Shown here: in pieces, positions 18,583-26,787 of the stretch
Position numbering within the stretch: position 1 is the first letter of the stretch
Layout of the letters: each line of letters starts with the position of its first letter
Program-made: the position numbers and the translations under genes
Assembly (NCBI GenBank): GCA_902792855.1
Contig: CADBBP010000006.1
Location: 1 to 36,645 of the forward strand
Source: an uncultured Prevotellaceae bacterium
Lineage (GTDB): Bacteria > Bacteroidota > Bacteroidia > Bacteroidales > Bacteroidaceae
DNA length: 36,645 bases
Reading direction: 5' to 3'
Notes under the pieces: generated by a model
The model's database searches: none
What the model was told of the DNA's origin: nothing
Seen by the model: only the letters and a program-made list of their open reading frames with translations

Positions 18583-19160
18583 AAGACCAAAGCCCGCAGA
18601 TGGCCATCGTATGCCCCAACTCTCTTGTTGTCATGGGGTTGAGACAGTTGCTCACGACTGTCATCCCGGGGGCGGACATCGTGGCATACGACAATGCGGG
18701 CGAACTGAAGGCTGACAATCCCGACCGCTTCTTCCATTTCTTCGTTGACATTGGCGAACTGCTCGCCAACAGGCCGTTCTTTCTTGAAAGGCAGCGGCGC
18801 ACCATCGTGTTGGTGAACAGCAGCGAGCAACAGGCCTCGCTCGCCGACTTTCACTGCCTCTGCGTCACCGTGCCAGAGAAGCAACTTGTGCGCTCACTGC
18901 TCATGATACGGCAGAAAGGCCATCCGCAGGGGAAGAACACGCCCAAGGCAAAAAATGTGCTGACACCCCGTGAGGTGGAGGTGCTGTCGTTGGTGGCTCG
19001 CGGATTCATCAACAAGGAGATTGCCGACCGCCTCAACATCAGTCTCACAACCGTCATCACCCATCGTAAAAACATTACTGTGAAATTAGGTATGCGAAGT
19101 GTCTCTTCGCTTACCATTTATGCTGTTATGAACGGCTATGTGAGCCTCGACCAGGTGTGA
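18579..19160 (+). CDS. LuxR-type regulator with degenerate receiver-like domain
   Basis: A 193-residue DNA-binding protein. The C-terminal 128-190 region is a clear LuxR/NarL helix-turn-helix: LTPREVEVLSLVARGFINKEIADRLNISLTTVITHRKNI. The N-terminal 1-115 resembles a response-regulator receiver: MAIVCPNSLVVMGLRQLL as strand 1/helix 1, and FFHFFVDI with D57 near the usual phospho-acceptor. The acidic pair of strand 1 is replaced by C/P/N, and the conserved lysine is not evident. It may therefore not be controlled by phosphorylation. The start is fixed by the 4-base overlap with nrdG. It ends four bases before the convergent PLD gene, with no terminator between. Its target genes are unknown; nrdDG is a natural guess. 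Confidence 0.78.
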   Translation: MKDQSPQMAIVCPNSLVVMGLRQLLTTVIPGADIVAYDNAGELKADNPDRFFHFFVDIGELLANRPFFLERQRRTIVLVNSSEQQASLADFHCLCVTVPEKQLVRSLLMIRQKGHPQGKNTPKAKNVLTPREVEVLSLVARGFINKEIADRLNISLTTVITHRKNITVKLGMRSVSSLTIYAVMNGYVSLDQV

Positions 19161-19164
19161 GCCG

Positions 19165-20463
19165 TCATAGCCAGGGGCTGAGCAGATGGGCAAACCATCC
19201 CACAGCCTTCTGCCAGCCCGTGCGAAACTCGTTCCATGTCTGAGGGGTGAGATAAAAACTCTCCTTTTTGTCGTTGTCGAACATGTCGCACAGTTGCTGT
19301 GTCACATGGCGGTCGATGATGACGGCGTTTTCCTCGTAGTCCCAGCGCAGGCTGCGGGCGTTGAGGTTGGCGCTGCCCACTGTGCAGAGTTTGCCATCCA
19401 CCATGATTACCTTTGTGTGGTGGAACCCAGGTCGGTAAATCCACACGTCCACGCCGTGCTTCATCAATTGGTGGACGTTGTAGAACACGCAGTCGGGGGT
19501 CAGCGGGATGTCGCTCTTGGCCGATACCATCACCTCTACTTTCACACCGCGCTTCACGGCTTTCCGAAGCGATTTCTTCAACTTTTTGTTGAGCGTCAGG
19601 TAGGGGTTCACCAGCTTGATGCTGTCGCGGGCATGGTCGATGGCTGCGACGTAAAACTGCCGGATGATTTTGTTGCTCGTCTTTGGCTCGCGGTTGATGA
19701 TGCCCACTGTCATTTGGCCTGCGGTGGGGCATGTGTCGGGTTTCAAGTCGGTGAAACGATGTGCACCGCCGGGAGCAAGGCGGAAATATTTCGCGTCGTA
19801 GTTCACATGGTGAGGGCTGACCTTGTTCCAGATGTTCAGGAAGATGCGCTGCAGCGTGTTCACCTCCTCGCCCTCGATGCGGCAGTGCATGTCGCGCCAT
19901 TCACCCACCACCTCGGTACCGTTGATGTAGTAGTCCGCCACGTTCATGCCACCCGTGTAGGCCAGTTGGCCGTCTATCACCACTATTTTGCGGTGGTCGC
20001 GTGCAAACACATGGTTGACCCATGGGAAGCGGACGGGGTCGAACTCGTAGATTTCCACACCGGTGGAGCGTATCTCGCGCAGGTGCTTCTTCTTCAACGG
20101 GCGGTTGTTGGAGTCGTTGCCGAAACCGTCGAAAAGGGCGCGCACCTCCACGCCCTCGCGGGCTTTGGCCGCCAGGAGGTCGAAGAGCAGGTGGGCGATG
20201 GAGTCGTTGCGGAAATTGAAATATTCCAGGTGTATGCTGCTTTTTGCCTGCCGAATGGCTTGGAACATGTCGTCAAACTTCTCCTGCCCGCTCGTCAGCA
20301 GCACCACGCTGTTGTCATGGGAGAAAGTCACATGCTCGCGCTCCAGCTCATGCATCACGAGGATGTCGGAGCTCTCTTGGCATGGGGCGGTGGCGCAGAA
20401 AGTGATGGCAAGGAGCAGTAGGGTTGCTCGCATTAGTTTTATGGTTGGTCTCATGATGGTCAT
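19165..20463 (-). CDS. Phospholipase D/cardiolipin synthase-like protein
   Basis: A 432-residue membrane-anchored or secreted protein of the PLD superfamily. It begins with a signal peptide or anchor (MRATLLLLAITFCATAPCQ). Two HKD motifs are seen: HRKIVVID in the first half, followed by GGMN, and HTKVIMVDG near the end, followed by VGSANLNARS. This two-motif layout is that of bacterial cardiolipin synthases, which join phosphatidylglycerols. Only one N-terminal hydrophobic segment is present, so a secreted phospholipase or nuclease is also possible. The ATG at 20463 overlaps the kdsD stop (ATGA); a GTG at 20472 and an ATG at 20454 are alternatives. It is translationally coupled to kdsD. Confidence 0.8.
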   Translation of the reverse strand: MTIMRPTIKLMRATLLLLAITFCATAPCQESSDILVMHELEREHVTFSHDNSVVLLTSGQEKFDDMFQAIRQAKSSIHLEYFNFRNDSIAHLLFDLLAAKAREGVEVRALFDGFGNDSNNRPLKKKHLREIRSTGVEIYEFDPVRFPWVNHVFARDHRKIVVIDGQLAYTGGMNVADYYINGTEVVGEWRDMHCRIEGEEVNTLQRIFLNIWNKVSPHHVNYDAKYFRLAPGGAHRFTDLKPDTCPTAGQMTVGIINREPKTSNKIIRQFYVAAIDHARDSIKLVNPYLTLNKKLKKSLRKAVKRGVKVEVMVSAKSDIPLTPDCVFYNVHQLMKHGVDVWIYRPGFHHTKVIMVDGKLCTVGSANLNARSLRWDYEENAVIIDRHVTQQLCDMFDNDKKESFYLTPQTWNEFRTGWQKAVGWFAHLLSPWL

Positions 20464-21434
20464 AGCATGCACCGATAGTGGTCCACGATGCCAAGCAGGC
20501 GGCCCTCGTGGTCGGTCACCAGCACGGTGTGTACTTTATGCTTGTTCATCAAGCGTTGGATTTCCGTCACCTTGGTGCTGGGGAGCACGCATTTGGGATG
20601 GCGTGTCATGATGTCGCTCACGGTCTTGTCGAAAAATTCCGACTGCCACCGCTCCATCGCGCGGCGTATGTCGCCATCGGTAATCAACCCCTCCACCTTG
20701 CCATCGCGAAGGGAGACGCCAAGCCCAAGCTTTCCCTTGCTGACATGGATGATGGCTTCGCCAAGGTGCATGTCGGATGGGATGATGGGCAGCTCGTCGG
20801 TTTTCATCACGTCGCGGGCGGTGGTGAGCAAGCGCTTGCCCAACTCGCCGCCGGGGTGGAATTGTGCGAAGTCGTGTGGCTTGAAATGGCGAAGCTCCAT
20901 CAAGGCCACGGCCAAGGCGTCGCCCATGGCCAACGCGGCGGTCGTGCTGCTCGTGGGGGCAAGGTTGAGGGGGCAGGCCTCCTTGTCCACGTGTACGAGG
21001 ATGTGTGCCGTGGAGTATTTGGCAAGTAGCGAGGAGGGGTTGCCCGTCATGGAGATGATGGGGATGTTCATGTGCAGCACGATGGGTATGAAGCGCAGCA
21101 GTTCGTCGGTCTGGCCGGAATTGCTCAAGGCCAGAATCACGTCGTCGGGGGTCATCACGCCAAGGTCGCCATGGTAAACGTCGAGGGGGTTGATGAAAAA
21201 CGAGGGAGTGCCGGTGCTGGAGAGCGTGGCCGCAATCTTCGCACCGATGTTGCCGCTCTTTCCCACGCCGGTGACTATCACCTTGCCACGGCAATGGAAA
21301 ATCATCTCCACAGCACGGTCGAAATTATCGTCCAACTGCCTTGCCAGCTCCGTCAGGGCACGGGCTTCTTCCAGAATGCACTGTGCGGCATAGTCGCGAG
21401 CGTGCGAGGACGGGGAGGACGGGGGTGTGCTCAT
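20460..21434 (-). CDS. kdsD: Arabinose-5-phosphate isomerase (KdsD/KpsF family)
   Basis: Makes arabinose 5-phosphate from ribulose 5-phosphate, the first committed step towards KDO. The 324 residues contain an N-terminal SIS sugar isomerase domain (GVGKSGNIGAKIAATLSSTGTPS near residue 56, ILALSNSGQTDELL near 100). Two C-terminal CBS domains lie at about 205-324 (MHLGEAIIHVSKGKLGLG, VLPSTKVTEIQRLMNKHKVHTVLVTD). kdsA, which uses its product, lies upstream in the same direction, supporting KDO rather than glucitol metabolism. The gap to kdsA holds a short tandem repeat. Confidence 0.93.
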   Translation of the reverse strand: MSTPPSSPSSHARDYAAQCILEEARALTELARQLDDNFDRAVEMIFHCRGKVIVTGVGKSGNIGAKIAATLSSTGTPSFFINPLDVYHGDLGVMTPDDVILALSNSGQTDELLRFIPIVLHMNIPIISMTGNPSSLLAKYSTAHILVHVDKEACPLNLAPTSSTTAALAMGDALAVALMELRHFKPHDFAQFHPGGELGKRLLTTARDVMKTDELPIIPSDMHLGEAIIHVSKGKLGLGVSLRDGKVEGLITDGDIRRAMERWQSEFFDKTVSDIMTRHPKCVLPSTKVTEIQRLMNKHKVHTVLVTDHEGRLLGIVDHYRCML

Positions 21435-21468
21435 TGCTTTCTTTTTTATATGGGTTTTTATGATTTTT

Positions 21469-21507
21469 TATAGCCACTATAGAAACTATAGCCACTATGG
21501 CTACTAT
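21469..21507. repeat. Short imperfect repeat TATAGCCACTAT
   Basis: TATAGCCACTAT occurs at 21469-21480 and 21487-21498 (18-base period), with a third copy, TATGGCTACTAT, differing at two bases at 21496-21507. It lies in the 79-base gap between kdsA and kdsD. The units include CTATAG-like palindromes, so the RNA could fold. Confidence 0.7.
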
Positions 21508-21513
21508 TTTATA

Positions 21514-22272
21514 TCAGTGGGTTGTCAGCGGGCGGAGCACTTCTTCCAGTTGGGAGAGGTGGAGCATGTTGGGGCCGTCGCTGAGGGCGTGGTCGGGGTC
21601 GGGGTGTACCTCGAAGAAATAACCGGTGGCACCGAATGCCTTGGCGGCCAGGGCCATGGAGGGGACGAAACGGCGGTCGCCGCCGGTGGAGCCATTCCCG
21701 GAGCCGGGACGCTGCACGCTGTGGGTGCAGTCCATGATCACTCTTGGCACGATGTCGAGCATGTCGCTGATGTTGCGGAAGTCCACCACCAAGTTGTTGT
21801 AACCGAAGGTGTTGCCCCGCTCGGTGAGCCACACTTCCGTGGCTCCGGCATCAAGCGCTTTCTCTACGGGGTAGCGCATGTCGCGCCCGCTGAGAAACTG
21901 CCCCTTCTTGATGTTGATGATGCGGCCGGTGCGTGCTGCGGCGGCAAGCAGGTCGGTCTGACGGCAGAGGAAGGCGGGTATCTGCAGCACGTCGGCCACT
22001 TCGCCGGCGGCTTGCGCCTGCCATGTCTCGTGAATGTCGGTGAGGATGCGCAGACCGTAGGTGGAATGGATGTCGGCGAGCATTTGCAGACCCTTCTCCA
22101 GTCCGGGGCCGCGGAAGGATGACACTGATGTGCGGTTGGCCTTGTCAAAGGATGACTTGAAAATGATGTCGATGCCCAAACGGGAGTTGATGGCTACCAA
22201 TTCCTCTGCCACTTGGCGAAGGAGATGTTCTGACTCAATCACGCAGGGGCCGGCGATGATGATGGGTTTCAT
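21514..22272 (-). CDS. kdsA: 3-deoxy-8-phosphooctulonate synthase
   Basis: Condenses arabinose 5-phosphate with phosphoenolpyruvate to KDO 8-phosphate for the lipid A core. The 252-residue protein begins IIIAGPCVIES and has FKSSFDKANRTS, SFRGPG, the metal histidine in MDCTHSVQ, and EVHPDPDHALSDGPNML near the end. The cysteine in AGPCVIES is the mark of the metal-dependent class (as in Aquifex), where E. coli has asparagine. It pairs with kdsD just downstream. A -7 element lies 16 bases before the ATG. Confidence 0.96.
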   Translation of the reverse strand: MKPIIIAGPCVIESEHLLRQVAEELVAINSRLGIDIIFKSSFDKANRTSVSSFRGPGLEKGLQMLADIHSTYGLRILTDIHETWQAQAAGEVADVLQIPAFLCRQTDLLAAAARTGRIINIKKGQFLSGRDMRYPVEKALDAGATEVWLTERGNTFGYNNLVVDFRNISDMLDIVPRVIMDCTHSVQRPGSGNGSTGGDRRFVPSMALAAKAFGATGYFFEVHPDPDHALSDGPNMLHLSQLEEVLRPLTTH

Positions 22273-22288
22273 ACGGTGGATTTTTGTG

Positions 22289-22296
22289 CAAAATTA
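22289..22296 (-). promoter_or_regulatory. kdsA -7 element
   Basis: On the minus strand TAATTTTG is a full match to TAnnTTTG, ending 16 bases before the kdsA ATG. The predicted leader is about 10 bases. Confidence 0.55.
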
Positions 22297-22395
22297 CGAA
22301 TAATTTTCATATTGATGGCAAGGGTGTTTGCATTTTTTGCCATGATGGGGGATTCTTTGGTCGTTGTGCCGACTTCCAACCCCCTGATGGCCTTC

Positions 22396-24765
22396 TCAAT
22401 TCCCTTGTATGATGTGCAGGTCGCGCTGCGGGAAGGGGATTTCTATGCCGTTGTCGTTGAGCGTCTTGTAAATGCACTCCAGCACCTCGCAGTCGTCGAG
22501 GTATTGGGTGGAGACAGGCACCCATACCAGCACCTTGAGGTTGACACTGCTGTCGCCGAACTCCCGCAGCAGCACGCGCACGGGATGCCCATTGGGGTCT
22601 TCCTGGATGAAGGGGAGTTTCGACAACTCGCTCACCAGCAATGAGCGGGCACGGTCGATGTCGGTGCCGTAGGCAACTCCCACGTCGAGCAGGTGCAACT
22701 CGTATCCGTGTGTCTTGGTCATGTTCTTGTAGTTCTTGGTGAACAGTTGGCTGTTTTGGAAGGCGATGACGGAGCCGTCAATCGATTCGAGCATCGTGCT
22801 GGTGTAGCTGATGGAACTCACCTTTCCCCTGATGCCGTCGCAGATGATCCAGTCGCCCACCTTGATGCGCCCGGCCATGAGCGAGATGCCGTAGTAGATG
22901 TTTTCCAGGATGTCTTTCGACGCGAAGCCCACGCCGGTGGACAGGCCGCCGGAAACCACCACAATCCAGGTATTGTCCACATTGCAGATGGCAAGGCTGA
23001 TGATGAGCCACATGCCCCATACGAGCAGCTGGATGATGTTCTTGCCCATGACAAAGCGGCTCTCTGCCGACATGGGGTCGCGATGCACGAGATAGTGCTT
23101 CAGAAGGGCCTTCGCCGTGTGGTTGAGGTAGGAGAAGACCATCCAGAGGATGACCACCAAGGCGATGTTGAGCACGCTGATGGTGATGCTGGGCGAGTGG
23201 ATGAACTTGTAGGTGAAAATCCGCCAGGTGATTTCCGTGAGGCTGAACACGGAGGCTGCCCAATACACGGCCAGCAGCACCGACATGACACCGAGCGAGG
23301 GCAGCAACACGCTATAGAGCAGGTCGTAGTGCCATGACTGGGTGATGGGCTTTTCCTCAAAGTTGTGCCGCTTGCCGTAGTTCTTGATCCACGAGCGGAG
23401 GCAGGTGATGGTGAGGATGCAGGTGAGTTGCATGACCCACCAGATGAGCAACTGCACGCTGAGCAGCGTGTATCCTATCCAGGAGCACACCACGGAGATG
23501 ATGAAGACGACAGCCGAGATGTAGGAATAGAACATGTCGGACTGTGGGATGTTGTGGTTGTGGCGGCTGACAACCCACCACTGCCAGATGGCGCAGCCGA
23601 GGAGGATGGGCGGTAGGATGAGGTTCACCAACTCGTTGGGTACGAGGATGATGCGGAATGCGATGACGATGAAGCCAATAGCGATGAGGGGCGCGTAGAT
23701 GCGCAGCGCACTCATGATTTGCTCGGAACTGACACGCAAGAGCAGGGAGACGAGGATGACGCCAAGGAGCCAGGCGTACTGCGTGAGCAGGCCGCTGGCC
23801 ATGATGAAGAAGTTCTGCTCCCAGGTGATGCGTATGAACTGCAGTGCGAGTGCGAAGATGAGCACGGTGGCGGTCATGATGATGGCCGTGCGCTTGTTGC
23901 CAAGGCTGTCGCTGCCAAGGCGCTTGCGCACCACGCGGGTGCCGAGGAAGCTGATGGCCATTGCCGCCAAGGCGAAGATGCCCATGGTGATGAAGAGACC
24001 TACAATCATGCGGCTGTCCCATTGCGACTTCACCGTCTTCGTCGTGGGCTCGTATTTTTCTATTACCGTGTCCTTCGTCTTGTGGAAGCGTGTGCGGAAA
24101 TGGGAGAGGATGGAGAGGTAGTTTTCGCCGCCGTTGATGAAGATGTTGTTCTGTATCTCGTTGTAACGCTTGTTGGCGTAGTCGTTCATGCGCTCCAGGC
24201 GTTCCTCCGTCCGTTTGTAGATGTCGATGTAGTCGCTCATGCTTTGGCGGTTTTCGCGAAGCATCCGGTCGATGCAAACAGCGAGTGTCAAGCACACGTT
24301 GCGGTCCACTTTCGCTTGTTCCGACAGGGTGCGGACGGACATCTTGTCCAAACTCGTCTTCAGGCTGTCATAACGCGCTATCTCCGTGTCGATGTTCTCG
24401 ATGCTCGTGCGGAAGGGTTGGATTTTGCGGTGGTAGTCCTTGAAGAGTTGCGTCACCTCGTTGCAGGCGTAGGTGAGGTCGAAGACATACTCGTTTTTCT
24501 GCGAATAGAGCATCAGGGCGTTCTGGTTGCTCCTACGGGCTATCTCCACCAGTTCCATGATGACTTGGTCGCGGTATTGCTTGTGGCTTTTTGCCTCGCT
24601 TTGGAGGTCATGGTAGTAGGAGGTTATCTCTTCCCGCAGTATCGTCAGTGTCTGCTCCAAGTCCTTCTCCTTGAGCACGGCATGGGTGGGGAGCGCCCAC
24701 AATAGCAGCAGCAATGTTGGCAGCAGCACGCGGATTGTCTTCTTTCTCATCACTCTTATGTTCAT
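22396..24765 (-). CDS. Large MscS-family mechanosensitive channel
   Basis: A membrane protein of about 789 residues. After a signal peptide (MRKKTIRVLLPTLLLLLWALPTHA), a periplasmic coiled-coil-like region of about 240 residues leads into many membrane helices. The MscS core (ASKDILENIYYGISLMAGRIKVGDW, then the IRGKVSSISYTSTMLE beta domain) follows in the C-terminal third. Long MscS homologues like this resemble MscM/MscK types that release solutes on hypo-osmotic shock. The channel's trigger and ions cannot be told here. The frame opens at 24789, but the -7 element at 24794-24801 places the RNA start there, so the ATGs at 24765 or 24750 are more likely. Confidence 0.85.
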   Translation of the reverse strand: MNIRVMRKKTIRVLLPTLLLLLWALPTHAVLKEKDLEQTLTILREEITSYYHDLQSEAKSHKQYRDQVIMELVEIARRSNQNALMLYSQKNEYVFDLTYACNEVTQLFKDYHRKIQPFRTSIENIDTEIARYDSLKTSLDKMSVRTLSEQAKVDRNVCLTLAVCIDRMLRENRQSMSDYIDIYKRTEERLERMNDYANKRYNEIQNNIFINGGENYLSILSHFRTRFHKTKDTVIEKYEPTTKTVKSQWDSRMIVGLFITMGIFALAAMAISFLGTRVVRKRLGSDSLGNKRTAIIMTATVLIFALALQFIRITWEQNFFIMASGLLTQYAWLLGVILVSLLLRVSSEQIMSALRIYAPLIAIGFIVIAFRIILVPNELVNLILPPILLGCAIWQWWVVSRHNHNIPQSDMFYSYISAVVFIISVVCSWIGYTLLSVQLLIWWVMQLTCILTITCLRSWIKNYGKRHNFEEKPITQSWHYDLLYSVLLPSLGVMSVLLAVYWAASVFSLTEITWRIFTYKFIHSPSITISVLNIALVVILWMVFSYLNHTAKALLKHYLVHRDPMSAESRFVMGKNIIQLLVWGMWLIISLAICNVDNTWIVVVSGGLSTGVGFASKDILENIYYGISLMAGRIKVGDWIICDGIRGKVSSISYTSTMLESIDGSVIAFQNSQLFTKNYKNMTKTHGYELHLLDVGVAYGTDIDRARSLLVSELSKLPFIQEDPNGHPVRVLLREFGDSSVNLKVLVWVPVSTQYLDDCEVLECIYKTLNDNGIEIPFPQRDLHIIQGN

Positions 24766-24793
24766 TTCCAATCGGTTTCTTTCATCCAAAGTG

Positions 24794-24801
24794 CAAAAGT
24801 A
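24794..24801 (-). promoter_or_regulatory. mscS-like gene -7 element
   Basis: Minus-strand TACTTTTG matches TAnnTTTG. Its expected start is near 24788, which argues for the downstream ATG of the channel gene. No clear -33. Confidence 0.45.
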
Positions 24802-24944
24802 AGTAATTTTTTCAAGATTTCAGCCTGTTGCGTCAATTAATGTCGCTTTTTGTGCCCAACTCGCTATCTTTTTGTCGTTTGAACCCTCTTTTTGTGGGAT
24901 GCACAGGCCTTCGCACAACAAGTTGAAAAAACTCTCGTTTTTAT

Positions 24945-24975
24945 TTTGTTTTCTCTTCGGCTTTCATTATTTTTG
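24945..24975 (+). promoter_or_regulatory. folP promoter (near-leaderless)
   Basis: TTTG (24945-24948), 19 bases, then TATTTTTG (24968-24975): a perfect consensus. It ends only four bases before the folP ATG, so transcripts should begin at or very near the start codon. Confidence 0.75.
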
Positions 24976-24979
24976 CACC

Positions 24980-25897
24980 ATGATTCAGCCAATTGCTTGC
25001 AGCATCAATGTCGGGGGGCGGCTTCTGAGCCTCTCCCTGCCATTGGTGATGGGCATTGTCAACGCCACACCGGACTCTTTCTATGCAGCGAGCCGCGCAC
25101 AGACGGAGCACGACATTGCCGCCCGTGCGGACGAACTGGTGGGAGAGGGCGCCGCCATCATCGACGTGGGGGCCTGCTCCACACGACCGGGCTCCAACCC
25201 GGCAGATGCCGACGAGGAGATGTCGAGGCTGCGGACTGCCTTGGCCGCCGTGCGTCGCGCACAGCCCGATGCCGTGGTGAGCGTGGACACGTTCCGTCCC
25301 GACGTGGCGAGGATGGCTGTGGAGGAGTATGGGGCGGCCATTGTCAACGATGTCTCCGAGGGAGGTGTCGGTGGCGTGGACGGCCCGGCGGCCCGGCAGG
25401 CAGAGGGTGTGCCGGAGATGTTCGCCATGGTGGCGCGTCTGCGCGTGCCTTACATCCTCACTTCCGTCCGCTCCGATATGGAAACCATGCTGCTGGCCTT
25501 CGCACGTGAGGTGGAGGTGCTCCATGGATTGGGAGTGGCCGACATCATCCTCGACCCGGGCTTCGGCTTTGGAAAGGACCTGGCTGGCAACTACGCCGTG
25601 ATGGCACGCCTGCACCGCCTCCATGCGCTGCGGCTGCCCATCTTGGTGGGCGTCTCGCGCAAGTCGATGGTGACACGCCTCTTGGGGTGCGGGCCCGACC
25701 AGGCGCTTCACGGCACCACCGCCCTCCATGCCGCCGCCCTGCTGCAAGGGGCCGGCATCCTCCGCGTGCACGACGTGCGACCGGCTGTCGAGGCTTGCCG
25801 CGTGGTGGCGGAAATCATCAGCAACGCACCGCAAGGCGTGTTCCCTGCGGGCATTCAACCTTTGAAATCAGACAAAAATGTTATTAGACTTTCTTGA
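24980..25897 (+). CDS. folP: Dihydropteroate synthase
   Basis: Joins 6-hydroxymethyl-dihydropterin diphosphate to p-aminobenzoate in folate synthesis; it is the sulfonamide target. The 305-residue TIM barrel shows GIVNATPDSFY, DVGACSTRPGS, DPGFGFGKDLAGNYAVM and GVSRKSM, all standard motifs. The ATG at 24980 gives the usual lead-in before the first motif, although the frame is open back to 24872. The gene overlaps cdaA by 20 bases. folP next to the diadenylate cyclase gene is, as I recall, common in Bacteroidetes. A consensus promoter lies immediately upstream. Confidence 0.95.
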   Translation: MIQPIACSINVGGRLLSLSLPLVMGIVNATPDSFYAASRAQTEHDIAARADELVGEGAAIIDVGACSTRPGSNPADADEEMSRLRTALAAVRRAQPDAVVSVDTFRPDVARMAVEEYGAAIVNDVSEGGVGGVDGPAARQAEGVPEMFAMVARLRVPYILTSVRSDMETMLLAFAREVEVLHGLGVADIILDPGFGFGKDLAGNYAVMARLHRLHALRLPILVGVSRKSMVTRLLGCGPDQALHGTTALHAAALLQGAGILRVHDVRPAVEACRVVAEIISNAPQGVFPAGIQPLKSDKNVIRLS

Positions 25898-26669
25898 ATT
25901 TGATGTCAAGGACCTCATCGACATCATCTTGGTGGCCGTCATTCTCTACTACAGCTACAAGCTGATGAAGGAGTCGCGCTCCATCAACGTCTTCGTGGGA
26001 ATACTCGTGTTCATCGCCGTCTGGCTCCTTGTCAGCCAGGTGCTCGAGATGCGCCTCTTGGGAAGCATCCTCGACAAGGTGGTGAGCGTGGGTGCCATAG
26101 GCTTCGTGGTGCTCTTCCAGAGCGAAATCAGGAAGTTCCTCTACAGTCTCGGAGCACACCGACGCATGGAGCCTCTCATGGTGCTTCTCAGGCTGAAGAA
26201 GTCGAAGCGCGTGGACCGCAAGGTAATCCTGCCCATCGTGAACGCATGTATGAACATGGCCCGCGACAAGGTGGGCGCACTCATCATCATCGAGAGGGCC
26301 ATCCCCCTCGACGACCTCATGCAGACGGCAGGGGAGGTGATTGATGCGGACATCAACCAACGCCTCATAGAGAACATCTTCTACAAGGGGGCGCCGCTGC
26401 ACGACGGGGCCATGATCATATCCAAGAAGCGCATCAAGGCGGCAGGGTGTGTGCTCCCCGTCTCGCACAGCAACGACATCCCAAAGGAGCTGGGACTGCG
26501 CCACAGGGCGGCCATGGGCATCTCGGAAGAGAGTGATGCCATCGCCATCGTCGTCTCCGAGGAGACGGGCTTTGTCACCGTGGCTGTCAACGGGGAATTC
26601 CATCTGCGCCTGTCCTTCGAGGACCTCGAGAGCTTCCTCTCACAAGAGATGTCCGACTCTGATGAATGA
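25878..26669 (+). CDS. cdaA: Diadenylate cyclase CdaA
   Basis: Makes the second messenger c-di-AMP from two ATP; in other bacteria this controls potassium, osmolytes and wall stress. The 263 residues have about three N-terminal membrane helices (about 12-85, including FVGILVFIAVWLLVSQVL). A DisA_N cyclase domain follows with the catalytic DGA motif at 176-178 (APLHDGAMI) and RHR at 208-210 (GLRHRAAMG). There is no CdaR-type partner nearby. The start overlaps the end of folP, so cotranslation is likely. A hairpin follows the stop and overlaps the pta promoter. Confidence 0.95.
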   Translation: MLLDFLEFDVKDLIDIILVAVILYYSYKLMKESRSINVFVGILVFIAVWLLVSQVLEMRLLGSILDKVVSVGAIGFVVLFQSEIRKFLYSLGAHRRMEPLMVLLRLKKSKRVDRKVILPIVNACMNMARDKVGALIIIERAIPLDDLMQTAGEVIDADINQRLIENIFYKGAPLHDGAMIISKKRIKAAGCVLPVSHSNDIPKELGLRHRAAMGISEESDAIAIVVSEETGFVTVAVNGEFHLRLSFEDLESFLSQEMSDSDE

Positions 26670-26676
26670 CTTTTTG

Positions 26677-26715
26677 AGCACAAAGGACAAAAAAGACGCG
26701 TTTTTGTTTTGTGCT
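26677..26715 (+). terminator. Extended hairpin after cdaA
   Basis: AGCACAAA (26677-26684) pairs with TTTGTGCT (26708-26715), and inside it ACAAAAA (26687-26693) with TTTTTGT (26701-26707): about 15 bp with a two-base bulge. TTTTT follows at 26724-26728. The right arm includes the -33 TTTG of pta. Confidence 0.5.
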
Positions 26716-26738
26716 GACAAGCCTTTTTCGTATCTTTG
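26708..26738 (+). promoter_or_regulatory. pta-ackA promoter
   Basis: TTTG (26708-26711), 19 bases, then TATCTTTG (26731-26738), a perfect consensus. The predicted start is near 26743, giving a leader of about 45 bases before pta. Confidence 0.78.
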
Positions 26739-26787
26739 CAAGGTATTACTACGACATTCCTAATGAAAACACAATATTAACGAGAAA

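Noticed and set aside
21427..22122. 231-codon plus frame over kdsA, starting with a hydrophobic MLIAFFFIWVFMIFY.
   Set aside because: The hydrophobic start is the A/T-rich repeat gap and the rest is antisense to kdsA.
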